Shown: piece by piece, positions 39,019 through 47,311 of the stretch
Position numbering within the stretch: position 1 is the stretch's first letter
Layout: every line of letters starts with the position of its first letter
Assembly: GCA_903906315.1 (NCBI GenBank)
Contig: CAIVJW010000067.1
Location: 1-53,872, forward strand
From: an uncultured delta proteobacterium
GTDB taxonomy: Bacteria; Myxococcota_A; Polyangia; Polyangiales; Polyangiaceae
Reading direction: 5' to 3'
Length of the DNA stretch: 53,872 bases
The notes under the pieces: generated by a model
Databases searched by the model: none
The model's input: only the letters and a program-made list of their open reading frames with translations
What the model was told of the DNA's origin: nothing
Translations under genes and position numbers: made by a program

Positions 39019-39654
39019 TCAGCCGGCGACGAACTGCTCGCGCTCGGTCTCGAGCATCGCGACGTGCTCCTCTTCCTCGGCCGCGAGCTCCTTGCAGACG
39101 TCCTTCACCTTGCCGGGCGGCAGGTTCTTGGCGAGGTCACGGAAGTAGTCGCGCGTGCGCCGCTCCATCTCGATCGCCTTGTCGTAGAGGCCGACGGGGG
39201 CGAGCTTCGGGTCGGTGAAGTCGATGCCCGCGAAGAGCGAGTCGGCGAGCAGCGTGTCGGCGTCCGGGCGGAGGTTCAAGACCTCCTCGTTCAGGTGCGT
39301 GTGATAGCGCTCTTGCAACAGGTGGAGGTGATCCACCTCGTGCTGATAGAGCTGCTCGAAGATGGCCTTGAGCGTCGGGTCCTCCGCGCGGAGCAGGGCC
39401 AGCCGGTAGAAGTGGTACGTGTTCAGCTCGAACTGCACCGCTTGGCGGATCGGCGCGACCGTCATCGGGTCGTCGAACTCCGTGCCCTTGGTGACCTCGA
39501 GCTTGCCGCCGCAGAGGAAGCAGCGGCCGTACGGGACCGCGAAGCCCGTGGAGACCTTGTGGCAGCTCGTGCACTTCCACGTGTAGACGAGATCGGCGCA
39601 GCAGACGTCGTCGTCGGCGACGACCTCATGGCACTTGGGACAAGTCGAAGGCAT
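39019..39654 (-). CDS. Rubrerythrin-like ferritin-fold protein with N-terminal zinc ribbon
   Basis: 211 residues. N-terminal Cys pairs CPKC, CTSC and CFLC (with CC at 18-19) form one or two rubredoxin/zinc-ribbon-like metal sites. The four-helix ferritin-like domain carries the di-iron ligands in FELNTYHFYRL, QHEVDHLHLL, AIEMERRTRDYF and AAEEEEHVAML. In rubrerythrins the rubredoxin domain is usually C-terminal; here it is N-terminal (reverse order). It reduces peroxide using electrons from reduced flavoproteins or ferredoxin. AGGAG precedes the ATG and the gene lies 11 nt after the NfnAB-like fusion, a possible electron donor. Confidence 0.87.
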   Translation of the reverse strand: MPSTCPKCHEVVADDDVCCADLVYTWKCTSCHKVSTGFAVPYGRCFLCGGKLEVTKGTEFDDPMTVAPIRQAVQFELNTYHFYRLALLRAEDPTLKAIFEQLYQHEVDHLHLLQERYHTHLNEEVLNLRPDADTLLADSLFAGIDFTDPKLAPVGLYDKAIEMERRTRDYFRDLAKNLPPGKVKDVCKELAAEEEEHVAMLETEREQFVAG

Positions 39655-39665
39655 CTCTGTGGCTC

Positions 39666-42098
39666 CTAGTTCGCGTCGTCGTCGTCGTCGGTCACGGGCG
39701 CGGGCGGGGCGGGCATGGCCTCGACGCCGAGGAAGTCGAGGATGCCGGCGGCGGCCTTGCGACCGGCGCCCATGGCGAGGATGACGGTAGCAGCGCCGGT
39801 CACGATGTCACCGCCGGCGAAGACGCCGGGCAGCGACGTGCCATTGGTGCGCTCGTCGACCTCGATGTAGCCCCACTTGTTGAGCTTCAGGCCCGGGGTC
39901 GTCTGCGCGATGACCGGGTTCGCCGTGGTGCCGAGGGCGCAGATCACGGTGTCGACCTCGAGGATGAACTCGGAGCCCTTCTTCACGACGGGGCGACGAC
40001 GACCGGAGTCGTCCGGCTCGCCGAGCGTCATCTCGACGCACTCCATCGACTCGACCCAGCCGCCCTCGTTGGTGTTCACCTTCGCCGGGTTCGTGAGCCA
40101 CTTGAAGATGACGCCCTCCTCCTTCGCGTGGTGGAGCTCCTCGATGCGGGCCGGGGACTCCTTCTCGCTGCGGCGGTAGACGACCGTGACCTCCTCGGCG
40201 CCCATGCGCTTGGCGACGCGCGCCGCGTCCATCGCGGTGTTGCCCGCGCCGACGACGGCGACCTTCTTCCCCATGCCGACGGGCGTGTCGTAGATGGGCT
40301 GCTCGTTGCCGCGCATCAGGTTGACGCGCGTGAGAAACTCGTTCGCCGAGAAGACACCGTTGGCGGCCTCGCCGGGGATGCCCATGAACTTGGGCGATCC
40401 CGCGCCGGTGCCGACGAAGACGGCCGAGTAGCCCATCTCGCCCATCAGCTGCGGGATGGTGAAGAGGCGGCCGATGATCGCGTCGAGCTCGAACTTCACC
40501 CCGCTCTTGCGCAGGTTCTCGACCTCGGCGTCGATGATGTGGTTCGGCAGGCGGAACTCCGGGATGCCGTACTTGAGGACGCCGCCGGCGACGTGGAGCG
40601 CCTCGAAGACCGTCACCTCGACGCCCTTCTTCACGAGGTCGCCCGCGCAGGCGAGGCCGGCGGGGCCCGAGCCGATGATCGCGGCCTTCTTGCCGGTCGG
40701 CGTCACGTCGACGGCCTGGTCCCAGCCTCGCCCCATGGCGAAGTCGGCGACGAAGCGCTCGAGGCGGCCGATGCTGACCGGCTCGATCTTCTTGCCGATG
40801 ATGCAGGGCGCCTCGCACTGGCTCTCCTGCGGGCAGACGCGCCCGCAGACGGCCGGCATCGCGTTCGACGCCTTGAGGATCTCGTAGGCCTTGCGGAGGT
40901 CCTTGCGGCCGAGCGCGCCGATGAACGCCGGGATGTCGATGCTGACCGGGCAGCCGGGCACGCAGCGCGGCTTCTTGCACTCGAGGCAGCGGTCCGCCTC
41001 GATGAGCGCCTCGTCGAGGCCGAAGCCGAGGTTGACCTCGTTGAAGTTCTTGTTGCGGACGTCCGCGTCCTGCGTGGGCATGGGCAGGCGCGTCGGCGCG
41101 ATCGTGCGGATCGTCTTGACGATGCGCTTGGCGGGCGGCGGCAACGGCTCGGGCAACGCGGCGAGCGTGGCCGGATCGCACCACGCGGGCGGCGCGTTTT
41201 CCGCCTGCGCGCGCTGCACCGAGACGGACGCCATCGGGTCGTTCGATGCCATCGGCAGGTGCTTGAGCTTCGCGGCCTCGGCCTCGTAGCGCGAGAGGGC
41301 CTCGGTCTCCTCGCGGACGAAGCGCTTCTGGCGGAGCATCAGCTCGTTGAAGTTGACCTTGTGGCCGTCGAAGTCGGGGCCGTCGACGCACGCGAAGCGC
41401 ATCGCGCCGTCGATGGTGACGCGGCACGAACCGCACATGCCCGTGCCGTCGACCATGATCGAGTTGAGGCTGACGAGCGTGTGGATCCCGTACGGGCGCG
41501 TGACCTCGGCGCAGGCGCGCATCATCACGAGCGGGCCGATCGCGACGACCTCCTTCACGTCCGGGTTCGCGTCGAGCACGCGCTTGAGCGCGTCGGTCAC
41601 GAAGCCCTTGGAGCCGTAGGACCCGTCGTCGGTCGTGACGAGCAGCTCGTCGGAGTACTGGCCGAACTTGTCCTGCCAGAACATCAGGTCCTTGTTGCGG
41701 AACCCGATGATGCTGATCGTCTTGTTGCCCTTCTCCTTGTAGGAGCGCAGCTGCGGGAACACCGGCGCGACGCCGAGGCCGCCGCCGACGAGCACGACGG
41801 TGCCCGGGGTGCCGATGTGGCTCGGGACGCCGAGCGGGCCGACGAAGTCGAGGATCTCTGCGCCCTCCGGGAGCGCCATCATCTGCCGCGTGGTCTTGCC
41901 GACCGCCTGGATGACGACGGTGACCGTGCCGCGGTCGGGATCCATGTCGGCGACGGTGAGCGGGATGCGCTCGCCGGTGTCGTCGATGCGGACCATGAGG
42001 AAGTGGCCGGGGCGCGCCGCCTTGGCGACGAACGGGGCTTCGACGTCCCAGAGGAAGGTGACGGGACCGAACTGCTCGCGCTTAACGATTCGAAACAC
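39666..42098 (-). CDS. Fused NfnA-NfnB-like (sulfide dehydrogenase / GltD-type) iron-sulfur flavoprotein
   Basis: 810 residues from GTG at 42098 (GGAG 5 nt upstream). Residues 1-260 are ferredoxin-NADP-reductase-like (VLVGGGLGVAPVFPQL for NAD(P)) and end in a [2Fe-2S] motif with Cys222, Cys225 and Cys237, as in NfnA/SudB. After a ~90-residue linker the NfnB/SudA part has CLECKKPRCVPGCP (371-383) and CGRVCPQESQCEAPC (418-432) for [4Fe-4S], an FAD site IIGSGPAGLACAG and NADP site VVGAGNTAMDAAR. It likely links NADH, NADPH and ferredoxin, by bifurcation or transhydrogenation; separate subunits in Clostridia and Thermotoga, one chain here. Ends in an Asp-rich tail. Confidence 0.88.
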   Translation of the reverse strand: MFRIVKREQFGPVTFLWDVEAPFVAKAARPGHFLMVRIDDTGERIPLTVADMDPDRGTVTVVIQAVGKTTRQMMALPEGAEILDFVGPLGVPSHIGTPGTVVLVGGGLGVAPVFPQLRSYKEKGNKTISIIGFRNKDLMFWQDKFGQYSDELLVTTDDGSYGSKGFVTDALKRVLDANPDVKEVVAIGPLVMMRACAEVTRPYGIHTLVSLNSIMVDGTGMCGSCRVTIDGAMRFACVDGPDFDGHKVNFNELMLRQKRFVREETEALSRYEAEAAKLKHLPMASNDPMASVSVQRAQAENAPPAWCDPATLAALPEPLPPPAKRIVKTIRTIAPTRLPMPTQDADVRNKNFNEVNLGFGLDEALIEADRCLECKKPRCVPGCPVSIDIPAFIGALGRKDLRKAYEILKASNAMPAVCGRVCPQESQCEAPCIIGKKIEPVSIGRLERFVADFAMGRGWDQAVDVTPTGKKAAIIGSGPAGLACAGDLVKKGVEVTVFEALHVAGGVLKYGIPEFRLPNHIIDAEVENLRKSGVKFELDAIIGRLFTIPQLMGEMGYSAVFVGTGAGSPKFMGIPGEAANGVFSANEFLTRVNLMRGNEQPIYDTPVGMGKKVAVVGAGNTAMDAARVAKRMGAEEVTVVYRRSEKESPARIEELHHAKEEGVIFKWLTNPAKVNTNEGGWVESMECVEMTLGEPDDSGRRRPVVKKGSEFILEVDTVICALGTTANPVIAQTTPGLKLNKWGYIEVDERTNGTSLPGVFAGGDIVTGAATVILAMGAGRKAAAGILDFLGVEAMPAPPAPVTDDDDDAN

Positions 42099-42118
42099 GC
42101 GCTCTCCTAGGTCGAACT

Positions 42119-42136
42119 TTGCGCGGAAGCGCGCAA
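42119..42136. other. Small hairpin before the NfnAB-like gene
   Basis: TTGCGCG-GAAG-CGCGCAA, 7-bp stem with a tetraloop, in the 119-bp gap between the surface-protein stop (42218) and the NfnAB-like start (42098). Could be a weak terminator of the upstream gene; no T-tract. Confidence 0.35.
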
Positions 42137-42217
42137 GACTTACGCCAACGGCCGAGGGGGGGCCGGACGCGGCGCGCACATGCAAGCGGTGAACCGCCGG
42201 AGAGCGCCCCCGGCGGA

Positions 42218-44233
42218 TCAGTACCAGACGGCGCCGACCCCGAAGCTCGCGACGGTGGGAAGGTCCCCCGTCGGCGGGTGCACCGCCGCGTGGACGCGGA
42301 GCTGCGGCTCGAGCGAGGGGCGGCCCGTGGCGGGCACGCGGATGCCCGCCACGTCGAGGGTCAGCCCGAAGCCGAGCGCGTGGAACCGGGTCCGCGGCCA
42401 GGACTGCGCCTGCGCGAGGCCCGGCTGGCTGCCGTTCGTCTCGTGGAAGGTCGTGTGCGTGAGCGCCGGCTCGTAGTCCACGCCGATCACGACGCCGCGC
42501 CAGTGGCGGTGGCCGAGGAACCAGCCGCCGCCGAGGAGGGCGCCGACGCGGAACGGGACGCGCACGAGGAGATACGGATCGACGCCGTCGACGCCGATCG
42601 GGCTCGTGACGAGCGCCGTGAGGTCGACGCCCGTGCCGAGGCGGGCGCCGAAGATCGCCGAGCTCCGCCACGGCTCCGGCGACCGCAGGAGCACGACGCC
42701 GGCGCGCAGCGCGACCCCTCCACCGCCGCCGAAGGTGTACGGCGTGCCGAATTTCCACGATCCCGTCGGGCGCACGTAGCTCGCCGGCTTGTGGTGAAAG
42801 ATCGAGCCCTCGGCGCTCGCGCCGAGCTCGGGCCAGAAGCCCGTGCGCGGCCCCCACGATGCGCGCAGCGCCTCGGGCGTGTCCTCGGGCCCGACGCGCG
42901 GCGCGGTGACCGCACGAGGCGGCGCGGCCTCGCCGACGCCGTGGCGCACGCGGGCGACCAGATCCCACGCGAGCGTCTCCGACCCGCCGTCGGGCGTCTG
43001 CACGACGACCACCGTGCCGGGCTCCTCGCGCACGACCTTGCCGAGGATCGACGTCCCATCCCGCAGGACGACCACGTCGCCGCCCTCGCTCGAGGCGTCC
43101 TCCTCCGAGCCCTGCGCGGGCGCAGCGACGGCGCCGTCGTCGGGCTTCGCGGGCTCCGATCCCTTCGGCGCGTCGACGCGCCCCTTCTTCACCGCCTCGC
43201 CGAGGCGCCCCACGTGCGCGAGCGCGAGGCCGCCGCCGGTCGCGGCGCCCTGATAGAAGAAGCGCGCCCCGAGGATCCAGCTTCCGAGCTCGAGGCCCGT
43301 CAGCGCGTTGACCTGGAGCGTGTCGGGGACGTGGGCGCCCGCCGCAGGGTCGACGGAGACGCCAGGCTGGATCGCGAGCGTCGTCGGCCAGAGGTCGATC
43401 GCGTAGCGCGCGAGCAGCTGCGTCGGGACCTTGACCCCGGTGGAGTAGGCGAAATCGACCGCCGCGCCGGCGCCGAGGTGGGAGATGCCGAGTCGCTTCG
43501 ACACCCCGGCGAGCCCGCCGACGCCGACCTGGTAGACCACGCTCGTCTCGATGTCGGTGCCGGTGTCCACGAACAGCTGGAGCGGCACCGCGATGGCGGC
43601 GAAGGCGCGCGTGGCCGAGGGCGCGTCGTCGCCGAATGCGAAGCGGAAGCCCGGACGGATCGACCCGCCGAACTGCGCGAGCCCGTCGCCCTTGCCCACG
43701 TGCAGCGCCCCCGCCAGATCGACCGCGTTGCGGGACTCGAGGACGTAGGTCTTCGACAGGGGGATCGAGAGGCCGAGGACGCTGCCGCTCGTCGCGTCGA
43801 ACGCGCCGCCGACGCTGAGCGGCTGCGGGCCGCGAGCCTGCGGCGGTCGCTCCGCGGAGCGGAAGGCGTGGTCCGCGGCGATCGCCTGCATGCCAGTCGT
43901 CGACGCCGACGGCGCGAGGGCGGCGCCCTGGTTGACGCAGTAAGCCTGGTAGCCTCGATTGAGCCCGGCGCTGAGCGCCGCGTTGCTCGACGCATCGACG
44001 CGGAGGCTGCCCCAGTGACAGCTCGGGCCCGCGCAGCTCACGCCCACGTTGCAGATGCTGCACGTGAAGTTGTCGCTCTGAGCCGCCTGATTCTCGCACT
44101 GCGAGAGGCCCTCGCCGAACCACTCCTCGGGCCCGGCGAGCGCGACGCGCCCCGTCCCCAGCAGCGCGGCGAAGACGGCACACGAGAGCGCAAGGCGTCC
44201 GGCGTCGCGGACCGCGAGGCGTCGCCGCATCAC
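42218..44233 (-). CDS. Large exported, probably outer-membrane beta-barrel-like protein
   Basis: 671 residues. Signal peptide MMRRRLAVRDAGRLALSCAVFAALLGTGRVALAG with Ala-Leu-Ala cleavage. A Cys-rich N-terminal mini-domain (CENQ..FTCSICNVGVSCAGPSCHWG) follows. Then come alternating Gly/aromatic beta-strand segments (GGSIRPGFRFAFGDD, VVYQVGVGGLAGVSK, GVSVDPAAG) up to ~360. An acidic Ala/Pro linker (~355-385) leads to a small domain (VVLRDGTSILGKVVREEPGTVVVVQTPDG, an SH3-like fold seen in Polyangia proteins). A second barrel-like half ends in VASFGVGAVWY, with the C-terminal aromatic typical of outer-membrane proteins. Function unknown. 27 nt after the Cys-rich lipoprotein gene. Confidence 0.75.
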   Translation of the reverse strand: MMRRRLAVRDAGRLALSCAVFAALLGTGRVALAGPEEWFGEGLSQCENQAAQSDNFTCSICNVGVSCAGPSCHWGSLRVDASSNAALSAGLNRGYQAYCVNQGAALAPSASTTGMQAIAADHAFRSAERPPQARGPQPLSVGGAFDATSGSVLGLSIPLSKTYVLESRNAVDLAGALHVGKGDGLAQFGGSIRPGFRFAFGDDAPSATRAFAAIAVPLQLFVDTGTDIETSVVYQVGVGGLAGVSKRLGISHLGAGAAVDFAYSTGVKVPTQLLARYAIDLWPTTLAIQPGVSVDPAAGAHVPDTLQVNALTGLELGSWILGARFFYQGAATGGGLALAHVGRLGEAVKKGRVDAPKGSEPAKPDDGAVAAPAQGSEEDASSEGGDVVVLRDGTSILGKVVREEPGTVVVVQTPDGGSETLAWDLVARVRHGVGEAAPPRAVTAPRVGPEDTPEALRASWGPRTGFWPELGASAEGSIFHHKPASYVRPTGSWKFGTPYTFGGGGGVALRAGVVLLRSPEPWRSSAIFGARLGTGVDLTALVTSPIGVDGVDPYLLVRVPFRVGALLGGGWFLGHRHWRGVVIGVDYEPALTHTTFHETNGSQPGLAQAQSWPRTRFHALGFGLTLDVAGIRVPATGRPSLEPQLRVHAAVHPPTGDLPTVASFGVGAVWY

Positions 44234-44260
44234 CCTACCCGCCCGCCGCGCGAACGCCGA

Positions 44261-45541
44261 TCAGTGGCAACCCGGCACCGTGAGCCCCTGCTCGACCACG
44301 ACCAAGCACGATTGGCCGCCCGAGCACGCCTTCTCGAGCGCCATCTTCTCGCCCACGCAGCTCAGGATCTGCGTCTGGTCGGCCGAGCAACGCTTGTAGC
44401 CGTCGGGGAAGTTGCAGAGGTCGCCGACCGCGTAGCCGCTCGACGCGCAGTCGAGCACGTTGCCCGGCAGCTGCTTGCACTCCTGGCCCCCGGGACAGCC
44501 CTTGTGGGTGCCGAGGACGCCGCCGGAGCACTCCAGCACGGCGGTCAGGTCGACCGAGCAGGCAACCTTGCCCTCGAAGGAGCAGACGTCGCCCGACGAG
44601 TAGCCGCCGTTCTCGCAGGCGATGTAGCCATTCGATCCGTCGTTCTGCGCCACCCACGCGCAGTCGAGGGGCGCGCAGTGGACCTCGTCGGTCCAGAGGC
44701 CGCCGCGGCACTTGTTGACGCTCTTGCTGTCGAGCGAGCAGGCGGCGGAGCCCTCCTTCGCGCACGGCGATCCGGTCGCCGAGTAGATGCGCATCCGCTC
44801 GAAGGTGCCGCAGGTGTAGCGGTCGTGCGCCCCGACGTTCGTGTAGCAGTATCCCGGGGTGTCGAGGCACCGGAGCTCGGTCGGAGTGTAGACGCCGCCC
44901 TGGCAGAGGACCGCGCTCTGGCCCGCTGCCGTGCACGCGAGCGCGCCCTCCTCCTCGCACGCGTCGCCCGGCGCCGCGTCCACGCACGCCGCGACCCCGC
45001 TGCCGTCCTCGCGGCAGACCTGCGCCGCCCTGGCGCAGTCGTCGACGTAGTAGCTCTGCACGACCTTGTTGCCCTCGCAGTGCGACGCGCCCGTCGACGA
45101 GCCGCCGTCCGGCTGGTCAAAGGTCGGCGCGACGCCCGGCGGAAACTCCACGACCCGCCCGACCCCCTTGTCGCCGCACACCTGACCGCCGGCGGCGATG
45201 GCTTCGTCCCGAGAGATACAGCCGCTCGCCGCGCAGCCGCCTTGCGGGCTCACCATCCCATCGGCGCAGTACACGGCGTACTGCGGGCATTGCAGCGCGC
45301 TGCAAGCGCCGCTCGAGGTCCCGCCGCCCGCGGGCGCGAGATGGGTCGTCGTCGGCTCGCCCGAGCAGCCCTGGGCGGAGACCGACACGCCGACACCGAG
45401 CGCAGCGACCAGCACGCCGAGCGCCCCGGCGGCCTCCAGGCTCCATGGCTTGGGTCCCGCGACGGCCGACCGCGGCGCGGGCAGCTCGCTCCCCCGCTGT
45501 TGTACCCGACGATCCCTACCCGGCAGTCTCGAGATGCGCAT
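44261..45541 (-). CDS. Cys-rich repeat lipoprotein-like surface protein
   Basis: 426 residues. A ~35-residue polar N-terminus precedes a hydrophobic segment (AAGALGVLVAALGVGVSVSAQGC) whose Cys is a possible lipidation site; the real start may be downstream of 45541. The exported part contains several degenerate repeats of ~45 residues with the pattern GD.C...G..AC......L.C..G, e.g. GDACEEEGALACTAAGQSAVLCQGG, GDVCSFEGKVACSVDLTAV and GDLCNFPDGYKRCSADQTQILSC. Disulfide-rich extracellular protein, unknown role. Same direction as the outer-membrane protein 27 nt downstream, so probably co-transcribed. Confidence 0.72.
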   Translation of the reverse strand: MRISRLPGRDRRVQQRGSELPAPRSAVAGPKPWSLEAAGALGVLVAALGVGVSVSAQGCSGEPTTTHLAPAGGGTSSGACSALQCPQYAVYCADGMVSPQGGCAASGCISRDEAIAAGGQVCGDKGVGRVVEFPPGVAPTFDQPDGGSSTGASHCEGNKVVQSYYVDDCARAAQVCREDGSGVAACVDAAPGDACEEEGALACTAAGQSAVLCQGGVYTPTELRCLDTPGYCYTNVGAHDRYTCGTFERMRIYSATGSPCAKEGSAACSLDSKSVNKCRGGLWTDEVHCAPLDCAWVAQNDGSNGYIACENGGYSSGDVCSFEGKVACSVDLTAVLECSGGVLGTHKGCPGGQECKQLPGNVLDCASSGYAVGDLCNFPDGYKRCSADQTQILSCVGEKMALEKACSGGQSCLVVVEQGLTVPGCH

Positions 45542-45829
45542 TCGTCCCCCAGCGAGGCACGCACGGGCGCGCCGCGAGGGGAGAACCTCTCACGAAGCCT
45601 TCGCCACCTCAACGGCCGATGTGCGCCCGCCCACATTCTGAACTGCCGATTTCCACGCTGGGGTATCGTCGAGCAGCCGCAGGGCGCGATCGCCGGATCC
45701 TCCCCGGGGAGCACCACGGACGCTCCGAGGCGTTCGTCGCGAGTGACCCGGTGCGACGAAGCCCGATGCAACAACGGCGCGCCGTATTCCGGTGCGCGCG
45801 ACGGACGCGCCAGGGCCCCGGGCGGCCTC

Positions 45830-46606
45830 TCAGCCGACCCGGACGCCGGGCGGGAGCCTCGCCTGGAAGGTGAGGCTGCGCTGGACGAACAGCGGCGACG
45901 CGCCCTCGAGGCCGAGCGCGCGCACGGACTCGGCCATCGGGTGCGCCGACGGGCCGACGCGCAGACAGAGCGCGCGGCCGAGGCTCGTCTCGACGCGGGC
46001 GCGCACGTCGACGACGGTCCTCAGGATCGCGCCGTCGCGCCGCGAGTAGAGGACCACGTCGAGGCCGACCCCGGGCACGCCCGCGGGCACGCGCCCCTCG
46101 AGCACCACGCTGGGCTCGCCGGTCGTCGGGTCGACGACCTCGCCGCGGAAGCGGCCCGGCGTGAAGTCGAGCGGGAGGTCGGCGAGGAACGTCGGGTAGC
46201 CCCAGATCTCGCCCCCCGCGGCGCGGGCGGCGGCGGTCGTGACCGGCAAGTGAAGGACGTGGAAGCCGAGCCGGCGCTGCCGCCCGACCGATCGCAGGTC
46301 CCCCGCGAGCAGGCGCAGGGCGGACCGGTCGCCGGCGAGCCGCACGACCAACCCGAGGGCGGCCTCGTGGTGCGGGCCGAGGCTCGTGTCGCGGTGGTCG
46401 AGGAACGCGAGGCCCGCGATCGCCTTCGGGCCGACGACCACGGGCTCGAGGCCGGTGCCCTCGAGCGCGCGCCGCGCGGCCCACGCATCGGCGAGGAAGA
46501 ACGCCTGGAACAGCGAGGCGTCCCCGTAGAGGATCGGCAGCCTCACCTCGCCGGCGGTGGTCGTGTGGGGCGCCTGGGGGACGTCGAAGAACGCGGTCGC
46601 GGTCAT
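45830..46606 (-). CDS. Acetoacetate-decarboxylase-fold protein lacking the catalytic lysines
   Basis: 258 residues, normal for the ADC superfamily. GGEIWGYPTFLADLPLDF matches the family's ligand-channel segment (G.E..GYPKK/F), but the lysine pair of Clostridium acetobutylicum decarboxylase (Lys115/116, recalled) is Thr-Phe here. Other features fit: LPILYGDASLFQAFF near the N-terminus and RVPAGVPGVGLDVVLYS. Without the Schiff-base lysine it probably does not decarboxylate acetoacetate; related proteins act as aldolase-dehydratases or have unknown roles. ATG at 46606 with GAGGGT upstream. No evident partner. Confidence 0.75.
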   Translation of the reverse strand: MTATAFFDVPQAPHTTTAGEVRLPILYGDASLFQAFFLADAWAARRALEGTGLEPVVVGPKAIAGLAFLDHRDTSLGPHHEAALGLVVRLAGDRSALRLLAGDLRSVGRQRRLGFHVLHLPVTTAAARAAGGEIWGYPTFLADLPLDFTPGRFRGEVVDPTTGEPSVVLEGRVPAGVPGVGLDVVLYSRRDGAILRTVVDVRARVETSLGRALCLRVGPSAHPMAESVRALGLEGASPLFVQRSLTFQARLPPGVRVG

Positions 46607-46840
46607 GTCGCTACCCTCGTCGCCGCGCCGGATCGAGGAGAGAGCGCTTCGTGCTGGTCCTCGAGGACGGGGAGGCGGTTGACCTGGTAGCGGCCTTCGT
46701 AGATCCGCCCGGGGCGCGCGTCACGGGGACTCGTGCAAGGCGCGGCAGGATGCCGCCGCGCAGCGTCGCGCAATCCCCGCGTGGCCCGACGACAGCGGCT
46801 GCGACTCGCCGTCGGCGCCGAATCCGCCCGCGGAAGCGCC

Positions 46841-47248
46841 CTACTTGCCGAAGCTGCGGATCAGCGCGACGAGCCCGTCGAGCGTCTCCGGCTTGTCGAG
46901 CTGCGGGCTCCCCGGCATGATCGGCGACTTGCCGACCGCGGTGCCGCCGTACTGAATGACCTTCTTGATGTCGGCGTCGGAGGTCTTCTTCTGCCACTCC
47001 TTGTCGGTGTAGTTGCGCGGCTTCGGGTTGAGCGCGACCGAGCCGGGACCGTCGCCCCTGCCGGACTCGCCGTGGCACGGCGCGCAGGTGTTCTTGAAGG
47101 TCTCCCGGATGGCCGGCGTGATCGCGGCGGCCGAGGCGCCGGGCTCCTTCGCGGCGACGCCGCCTGCGGGCGCCGGCTCCTTGCTGCAACCGAGGGACAG
47201 GGCGCCGAGGACCAGAGTCGACGAGACGAGCCAGAGAGTGCGGGACAT
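46841..47248 (-). CDS. Lipoprotein cytochrome c (class I, single haem)
   Basis: 135 residues. Lipoprotein signal MSRTLWLVSSTLVLGALSLGC (Cys21) and an Ala/Gly/Glu linker precede the haem motif CAPCH (55-59). The distal Met is likely in KSPIMPGSPQL (~113). Small periplasmic, membrane-anchored electron carrier. Downstream of nosY and preceded by the same palindrome as nosZ, so it is the likely electron donor to nitrous-oxide reductase in the absence of nosR. Confidence 0.9.
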   Translation of the reverse strand: MSRTLWLVSSTLVLGALSLGCSKEPAPAGGVAAKEPGASAAAITPAIRETFKNTCAPCHGESGRGDGPGSVALNPKPRNYTDKEWQKKTSDADIKKVIQYGGTAVGKSPIMPGSPQLDKPETLDGLVALIRSFGK

Positions 47249-47299
47249 GGATGCTCCTTTCAGCGAGCCGAGCTTGGCGCGAACGCGAGGCCGCGTCGC

Positions 47300-47311
47300 T
47301 GACCGATGTCA
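47300..47311 (-). promoter_or_regulatory. TGAC-N4-GTCA palindrome (candidate Crp/Fnr-family operator) before cytochrome c gene
   Basis: TGACATCGGTCA on the minus strand, centred ~57 bp before the cytochrome ATG and partly overlapping the nosY stop. The 17-bp sequence TGACATCGGTCAGCGAC is identical to one upstream of nosZ. A centre at -41.5 would put the transcription start ~16 nt before the ATG. Confidence 0.55.

Noticed and set aside
42119-46690. Long plus-strand frame of about 1500 codons
   Set aside because: Same kind of shadow, opposite the surface-protein, Cys-rich lipoprotein and decarboxylase-fold genes; charged low-complexity translation.
46607-46840. Possible small gene between the cytochrome c and decarboxylase-fold genes
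   Set aside because: A short minus-strand stretch (IYEGRYQVNRLPVLEDQHEAL) looks protein-like but has no start, no ribosome-binding site and only ~35 codons; perhaps a remnant, not called.
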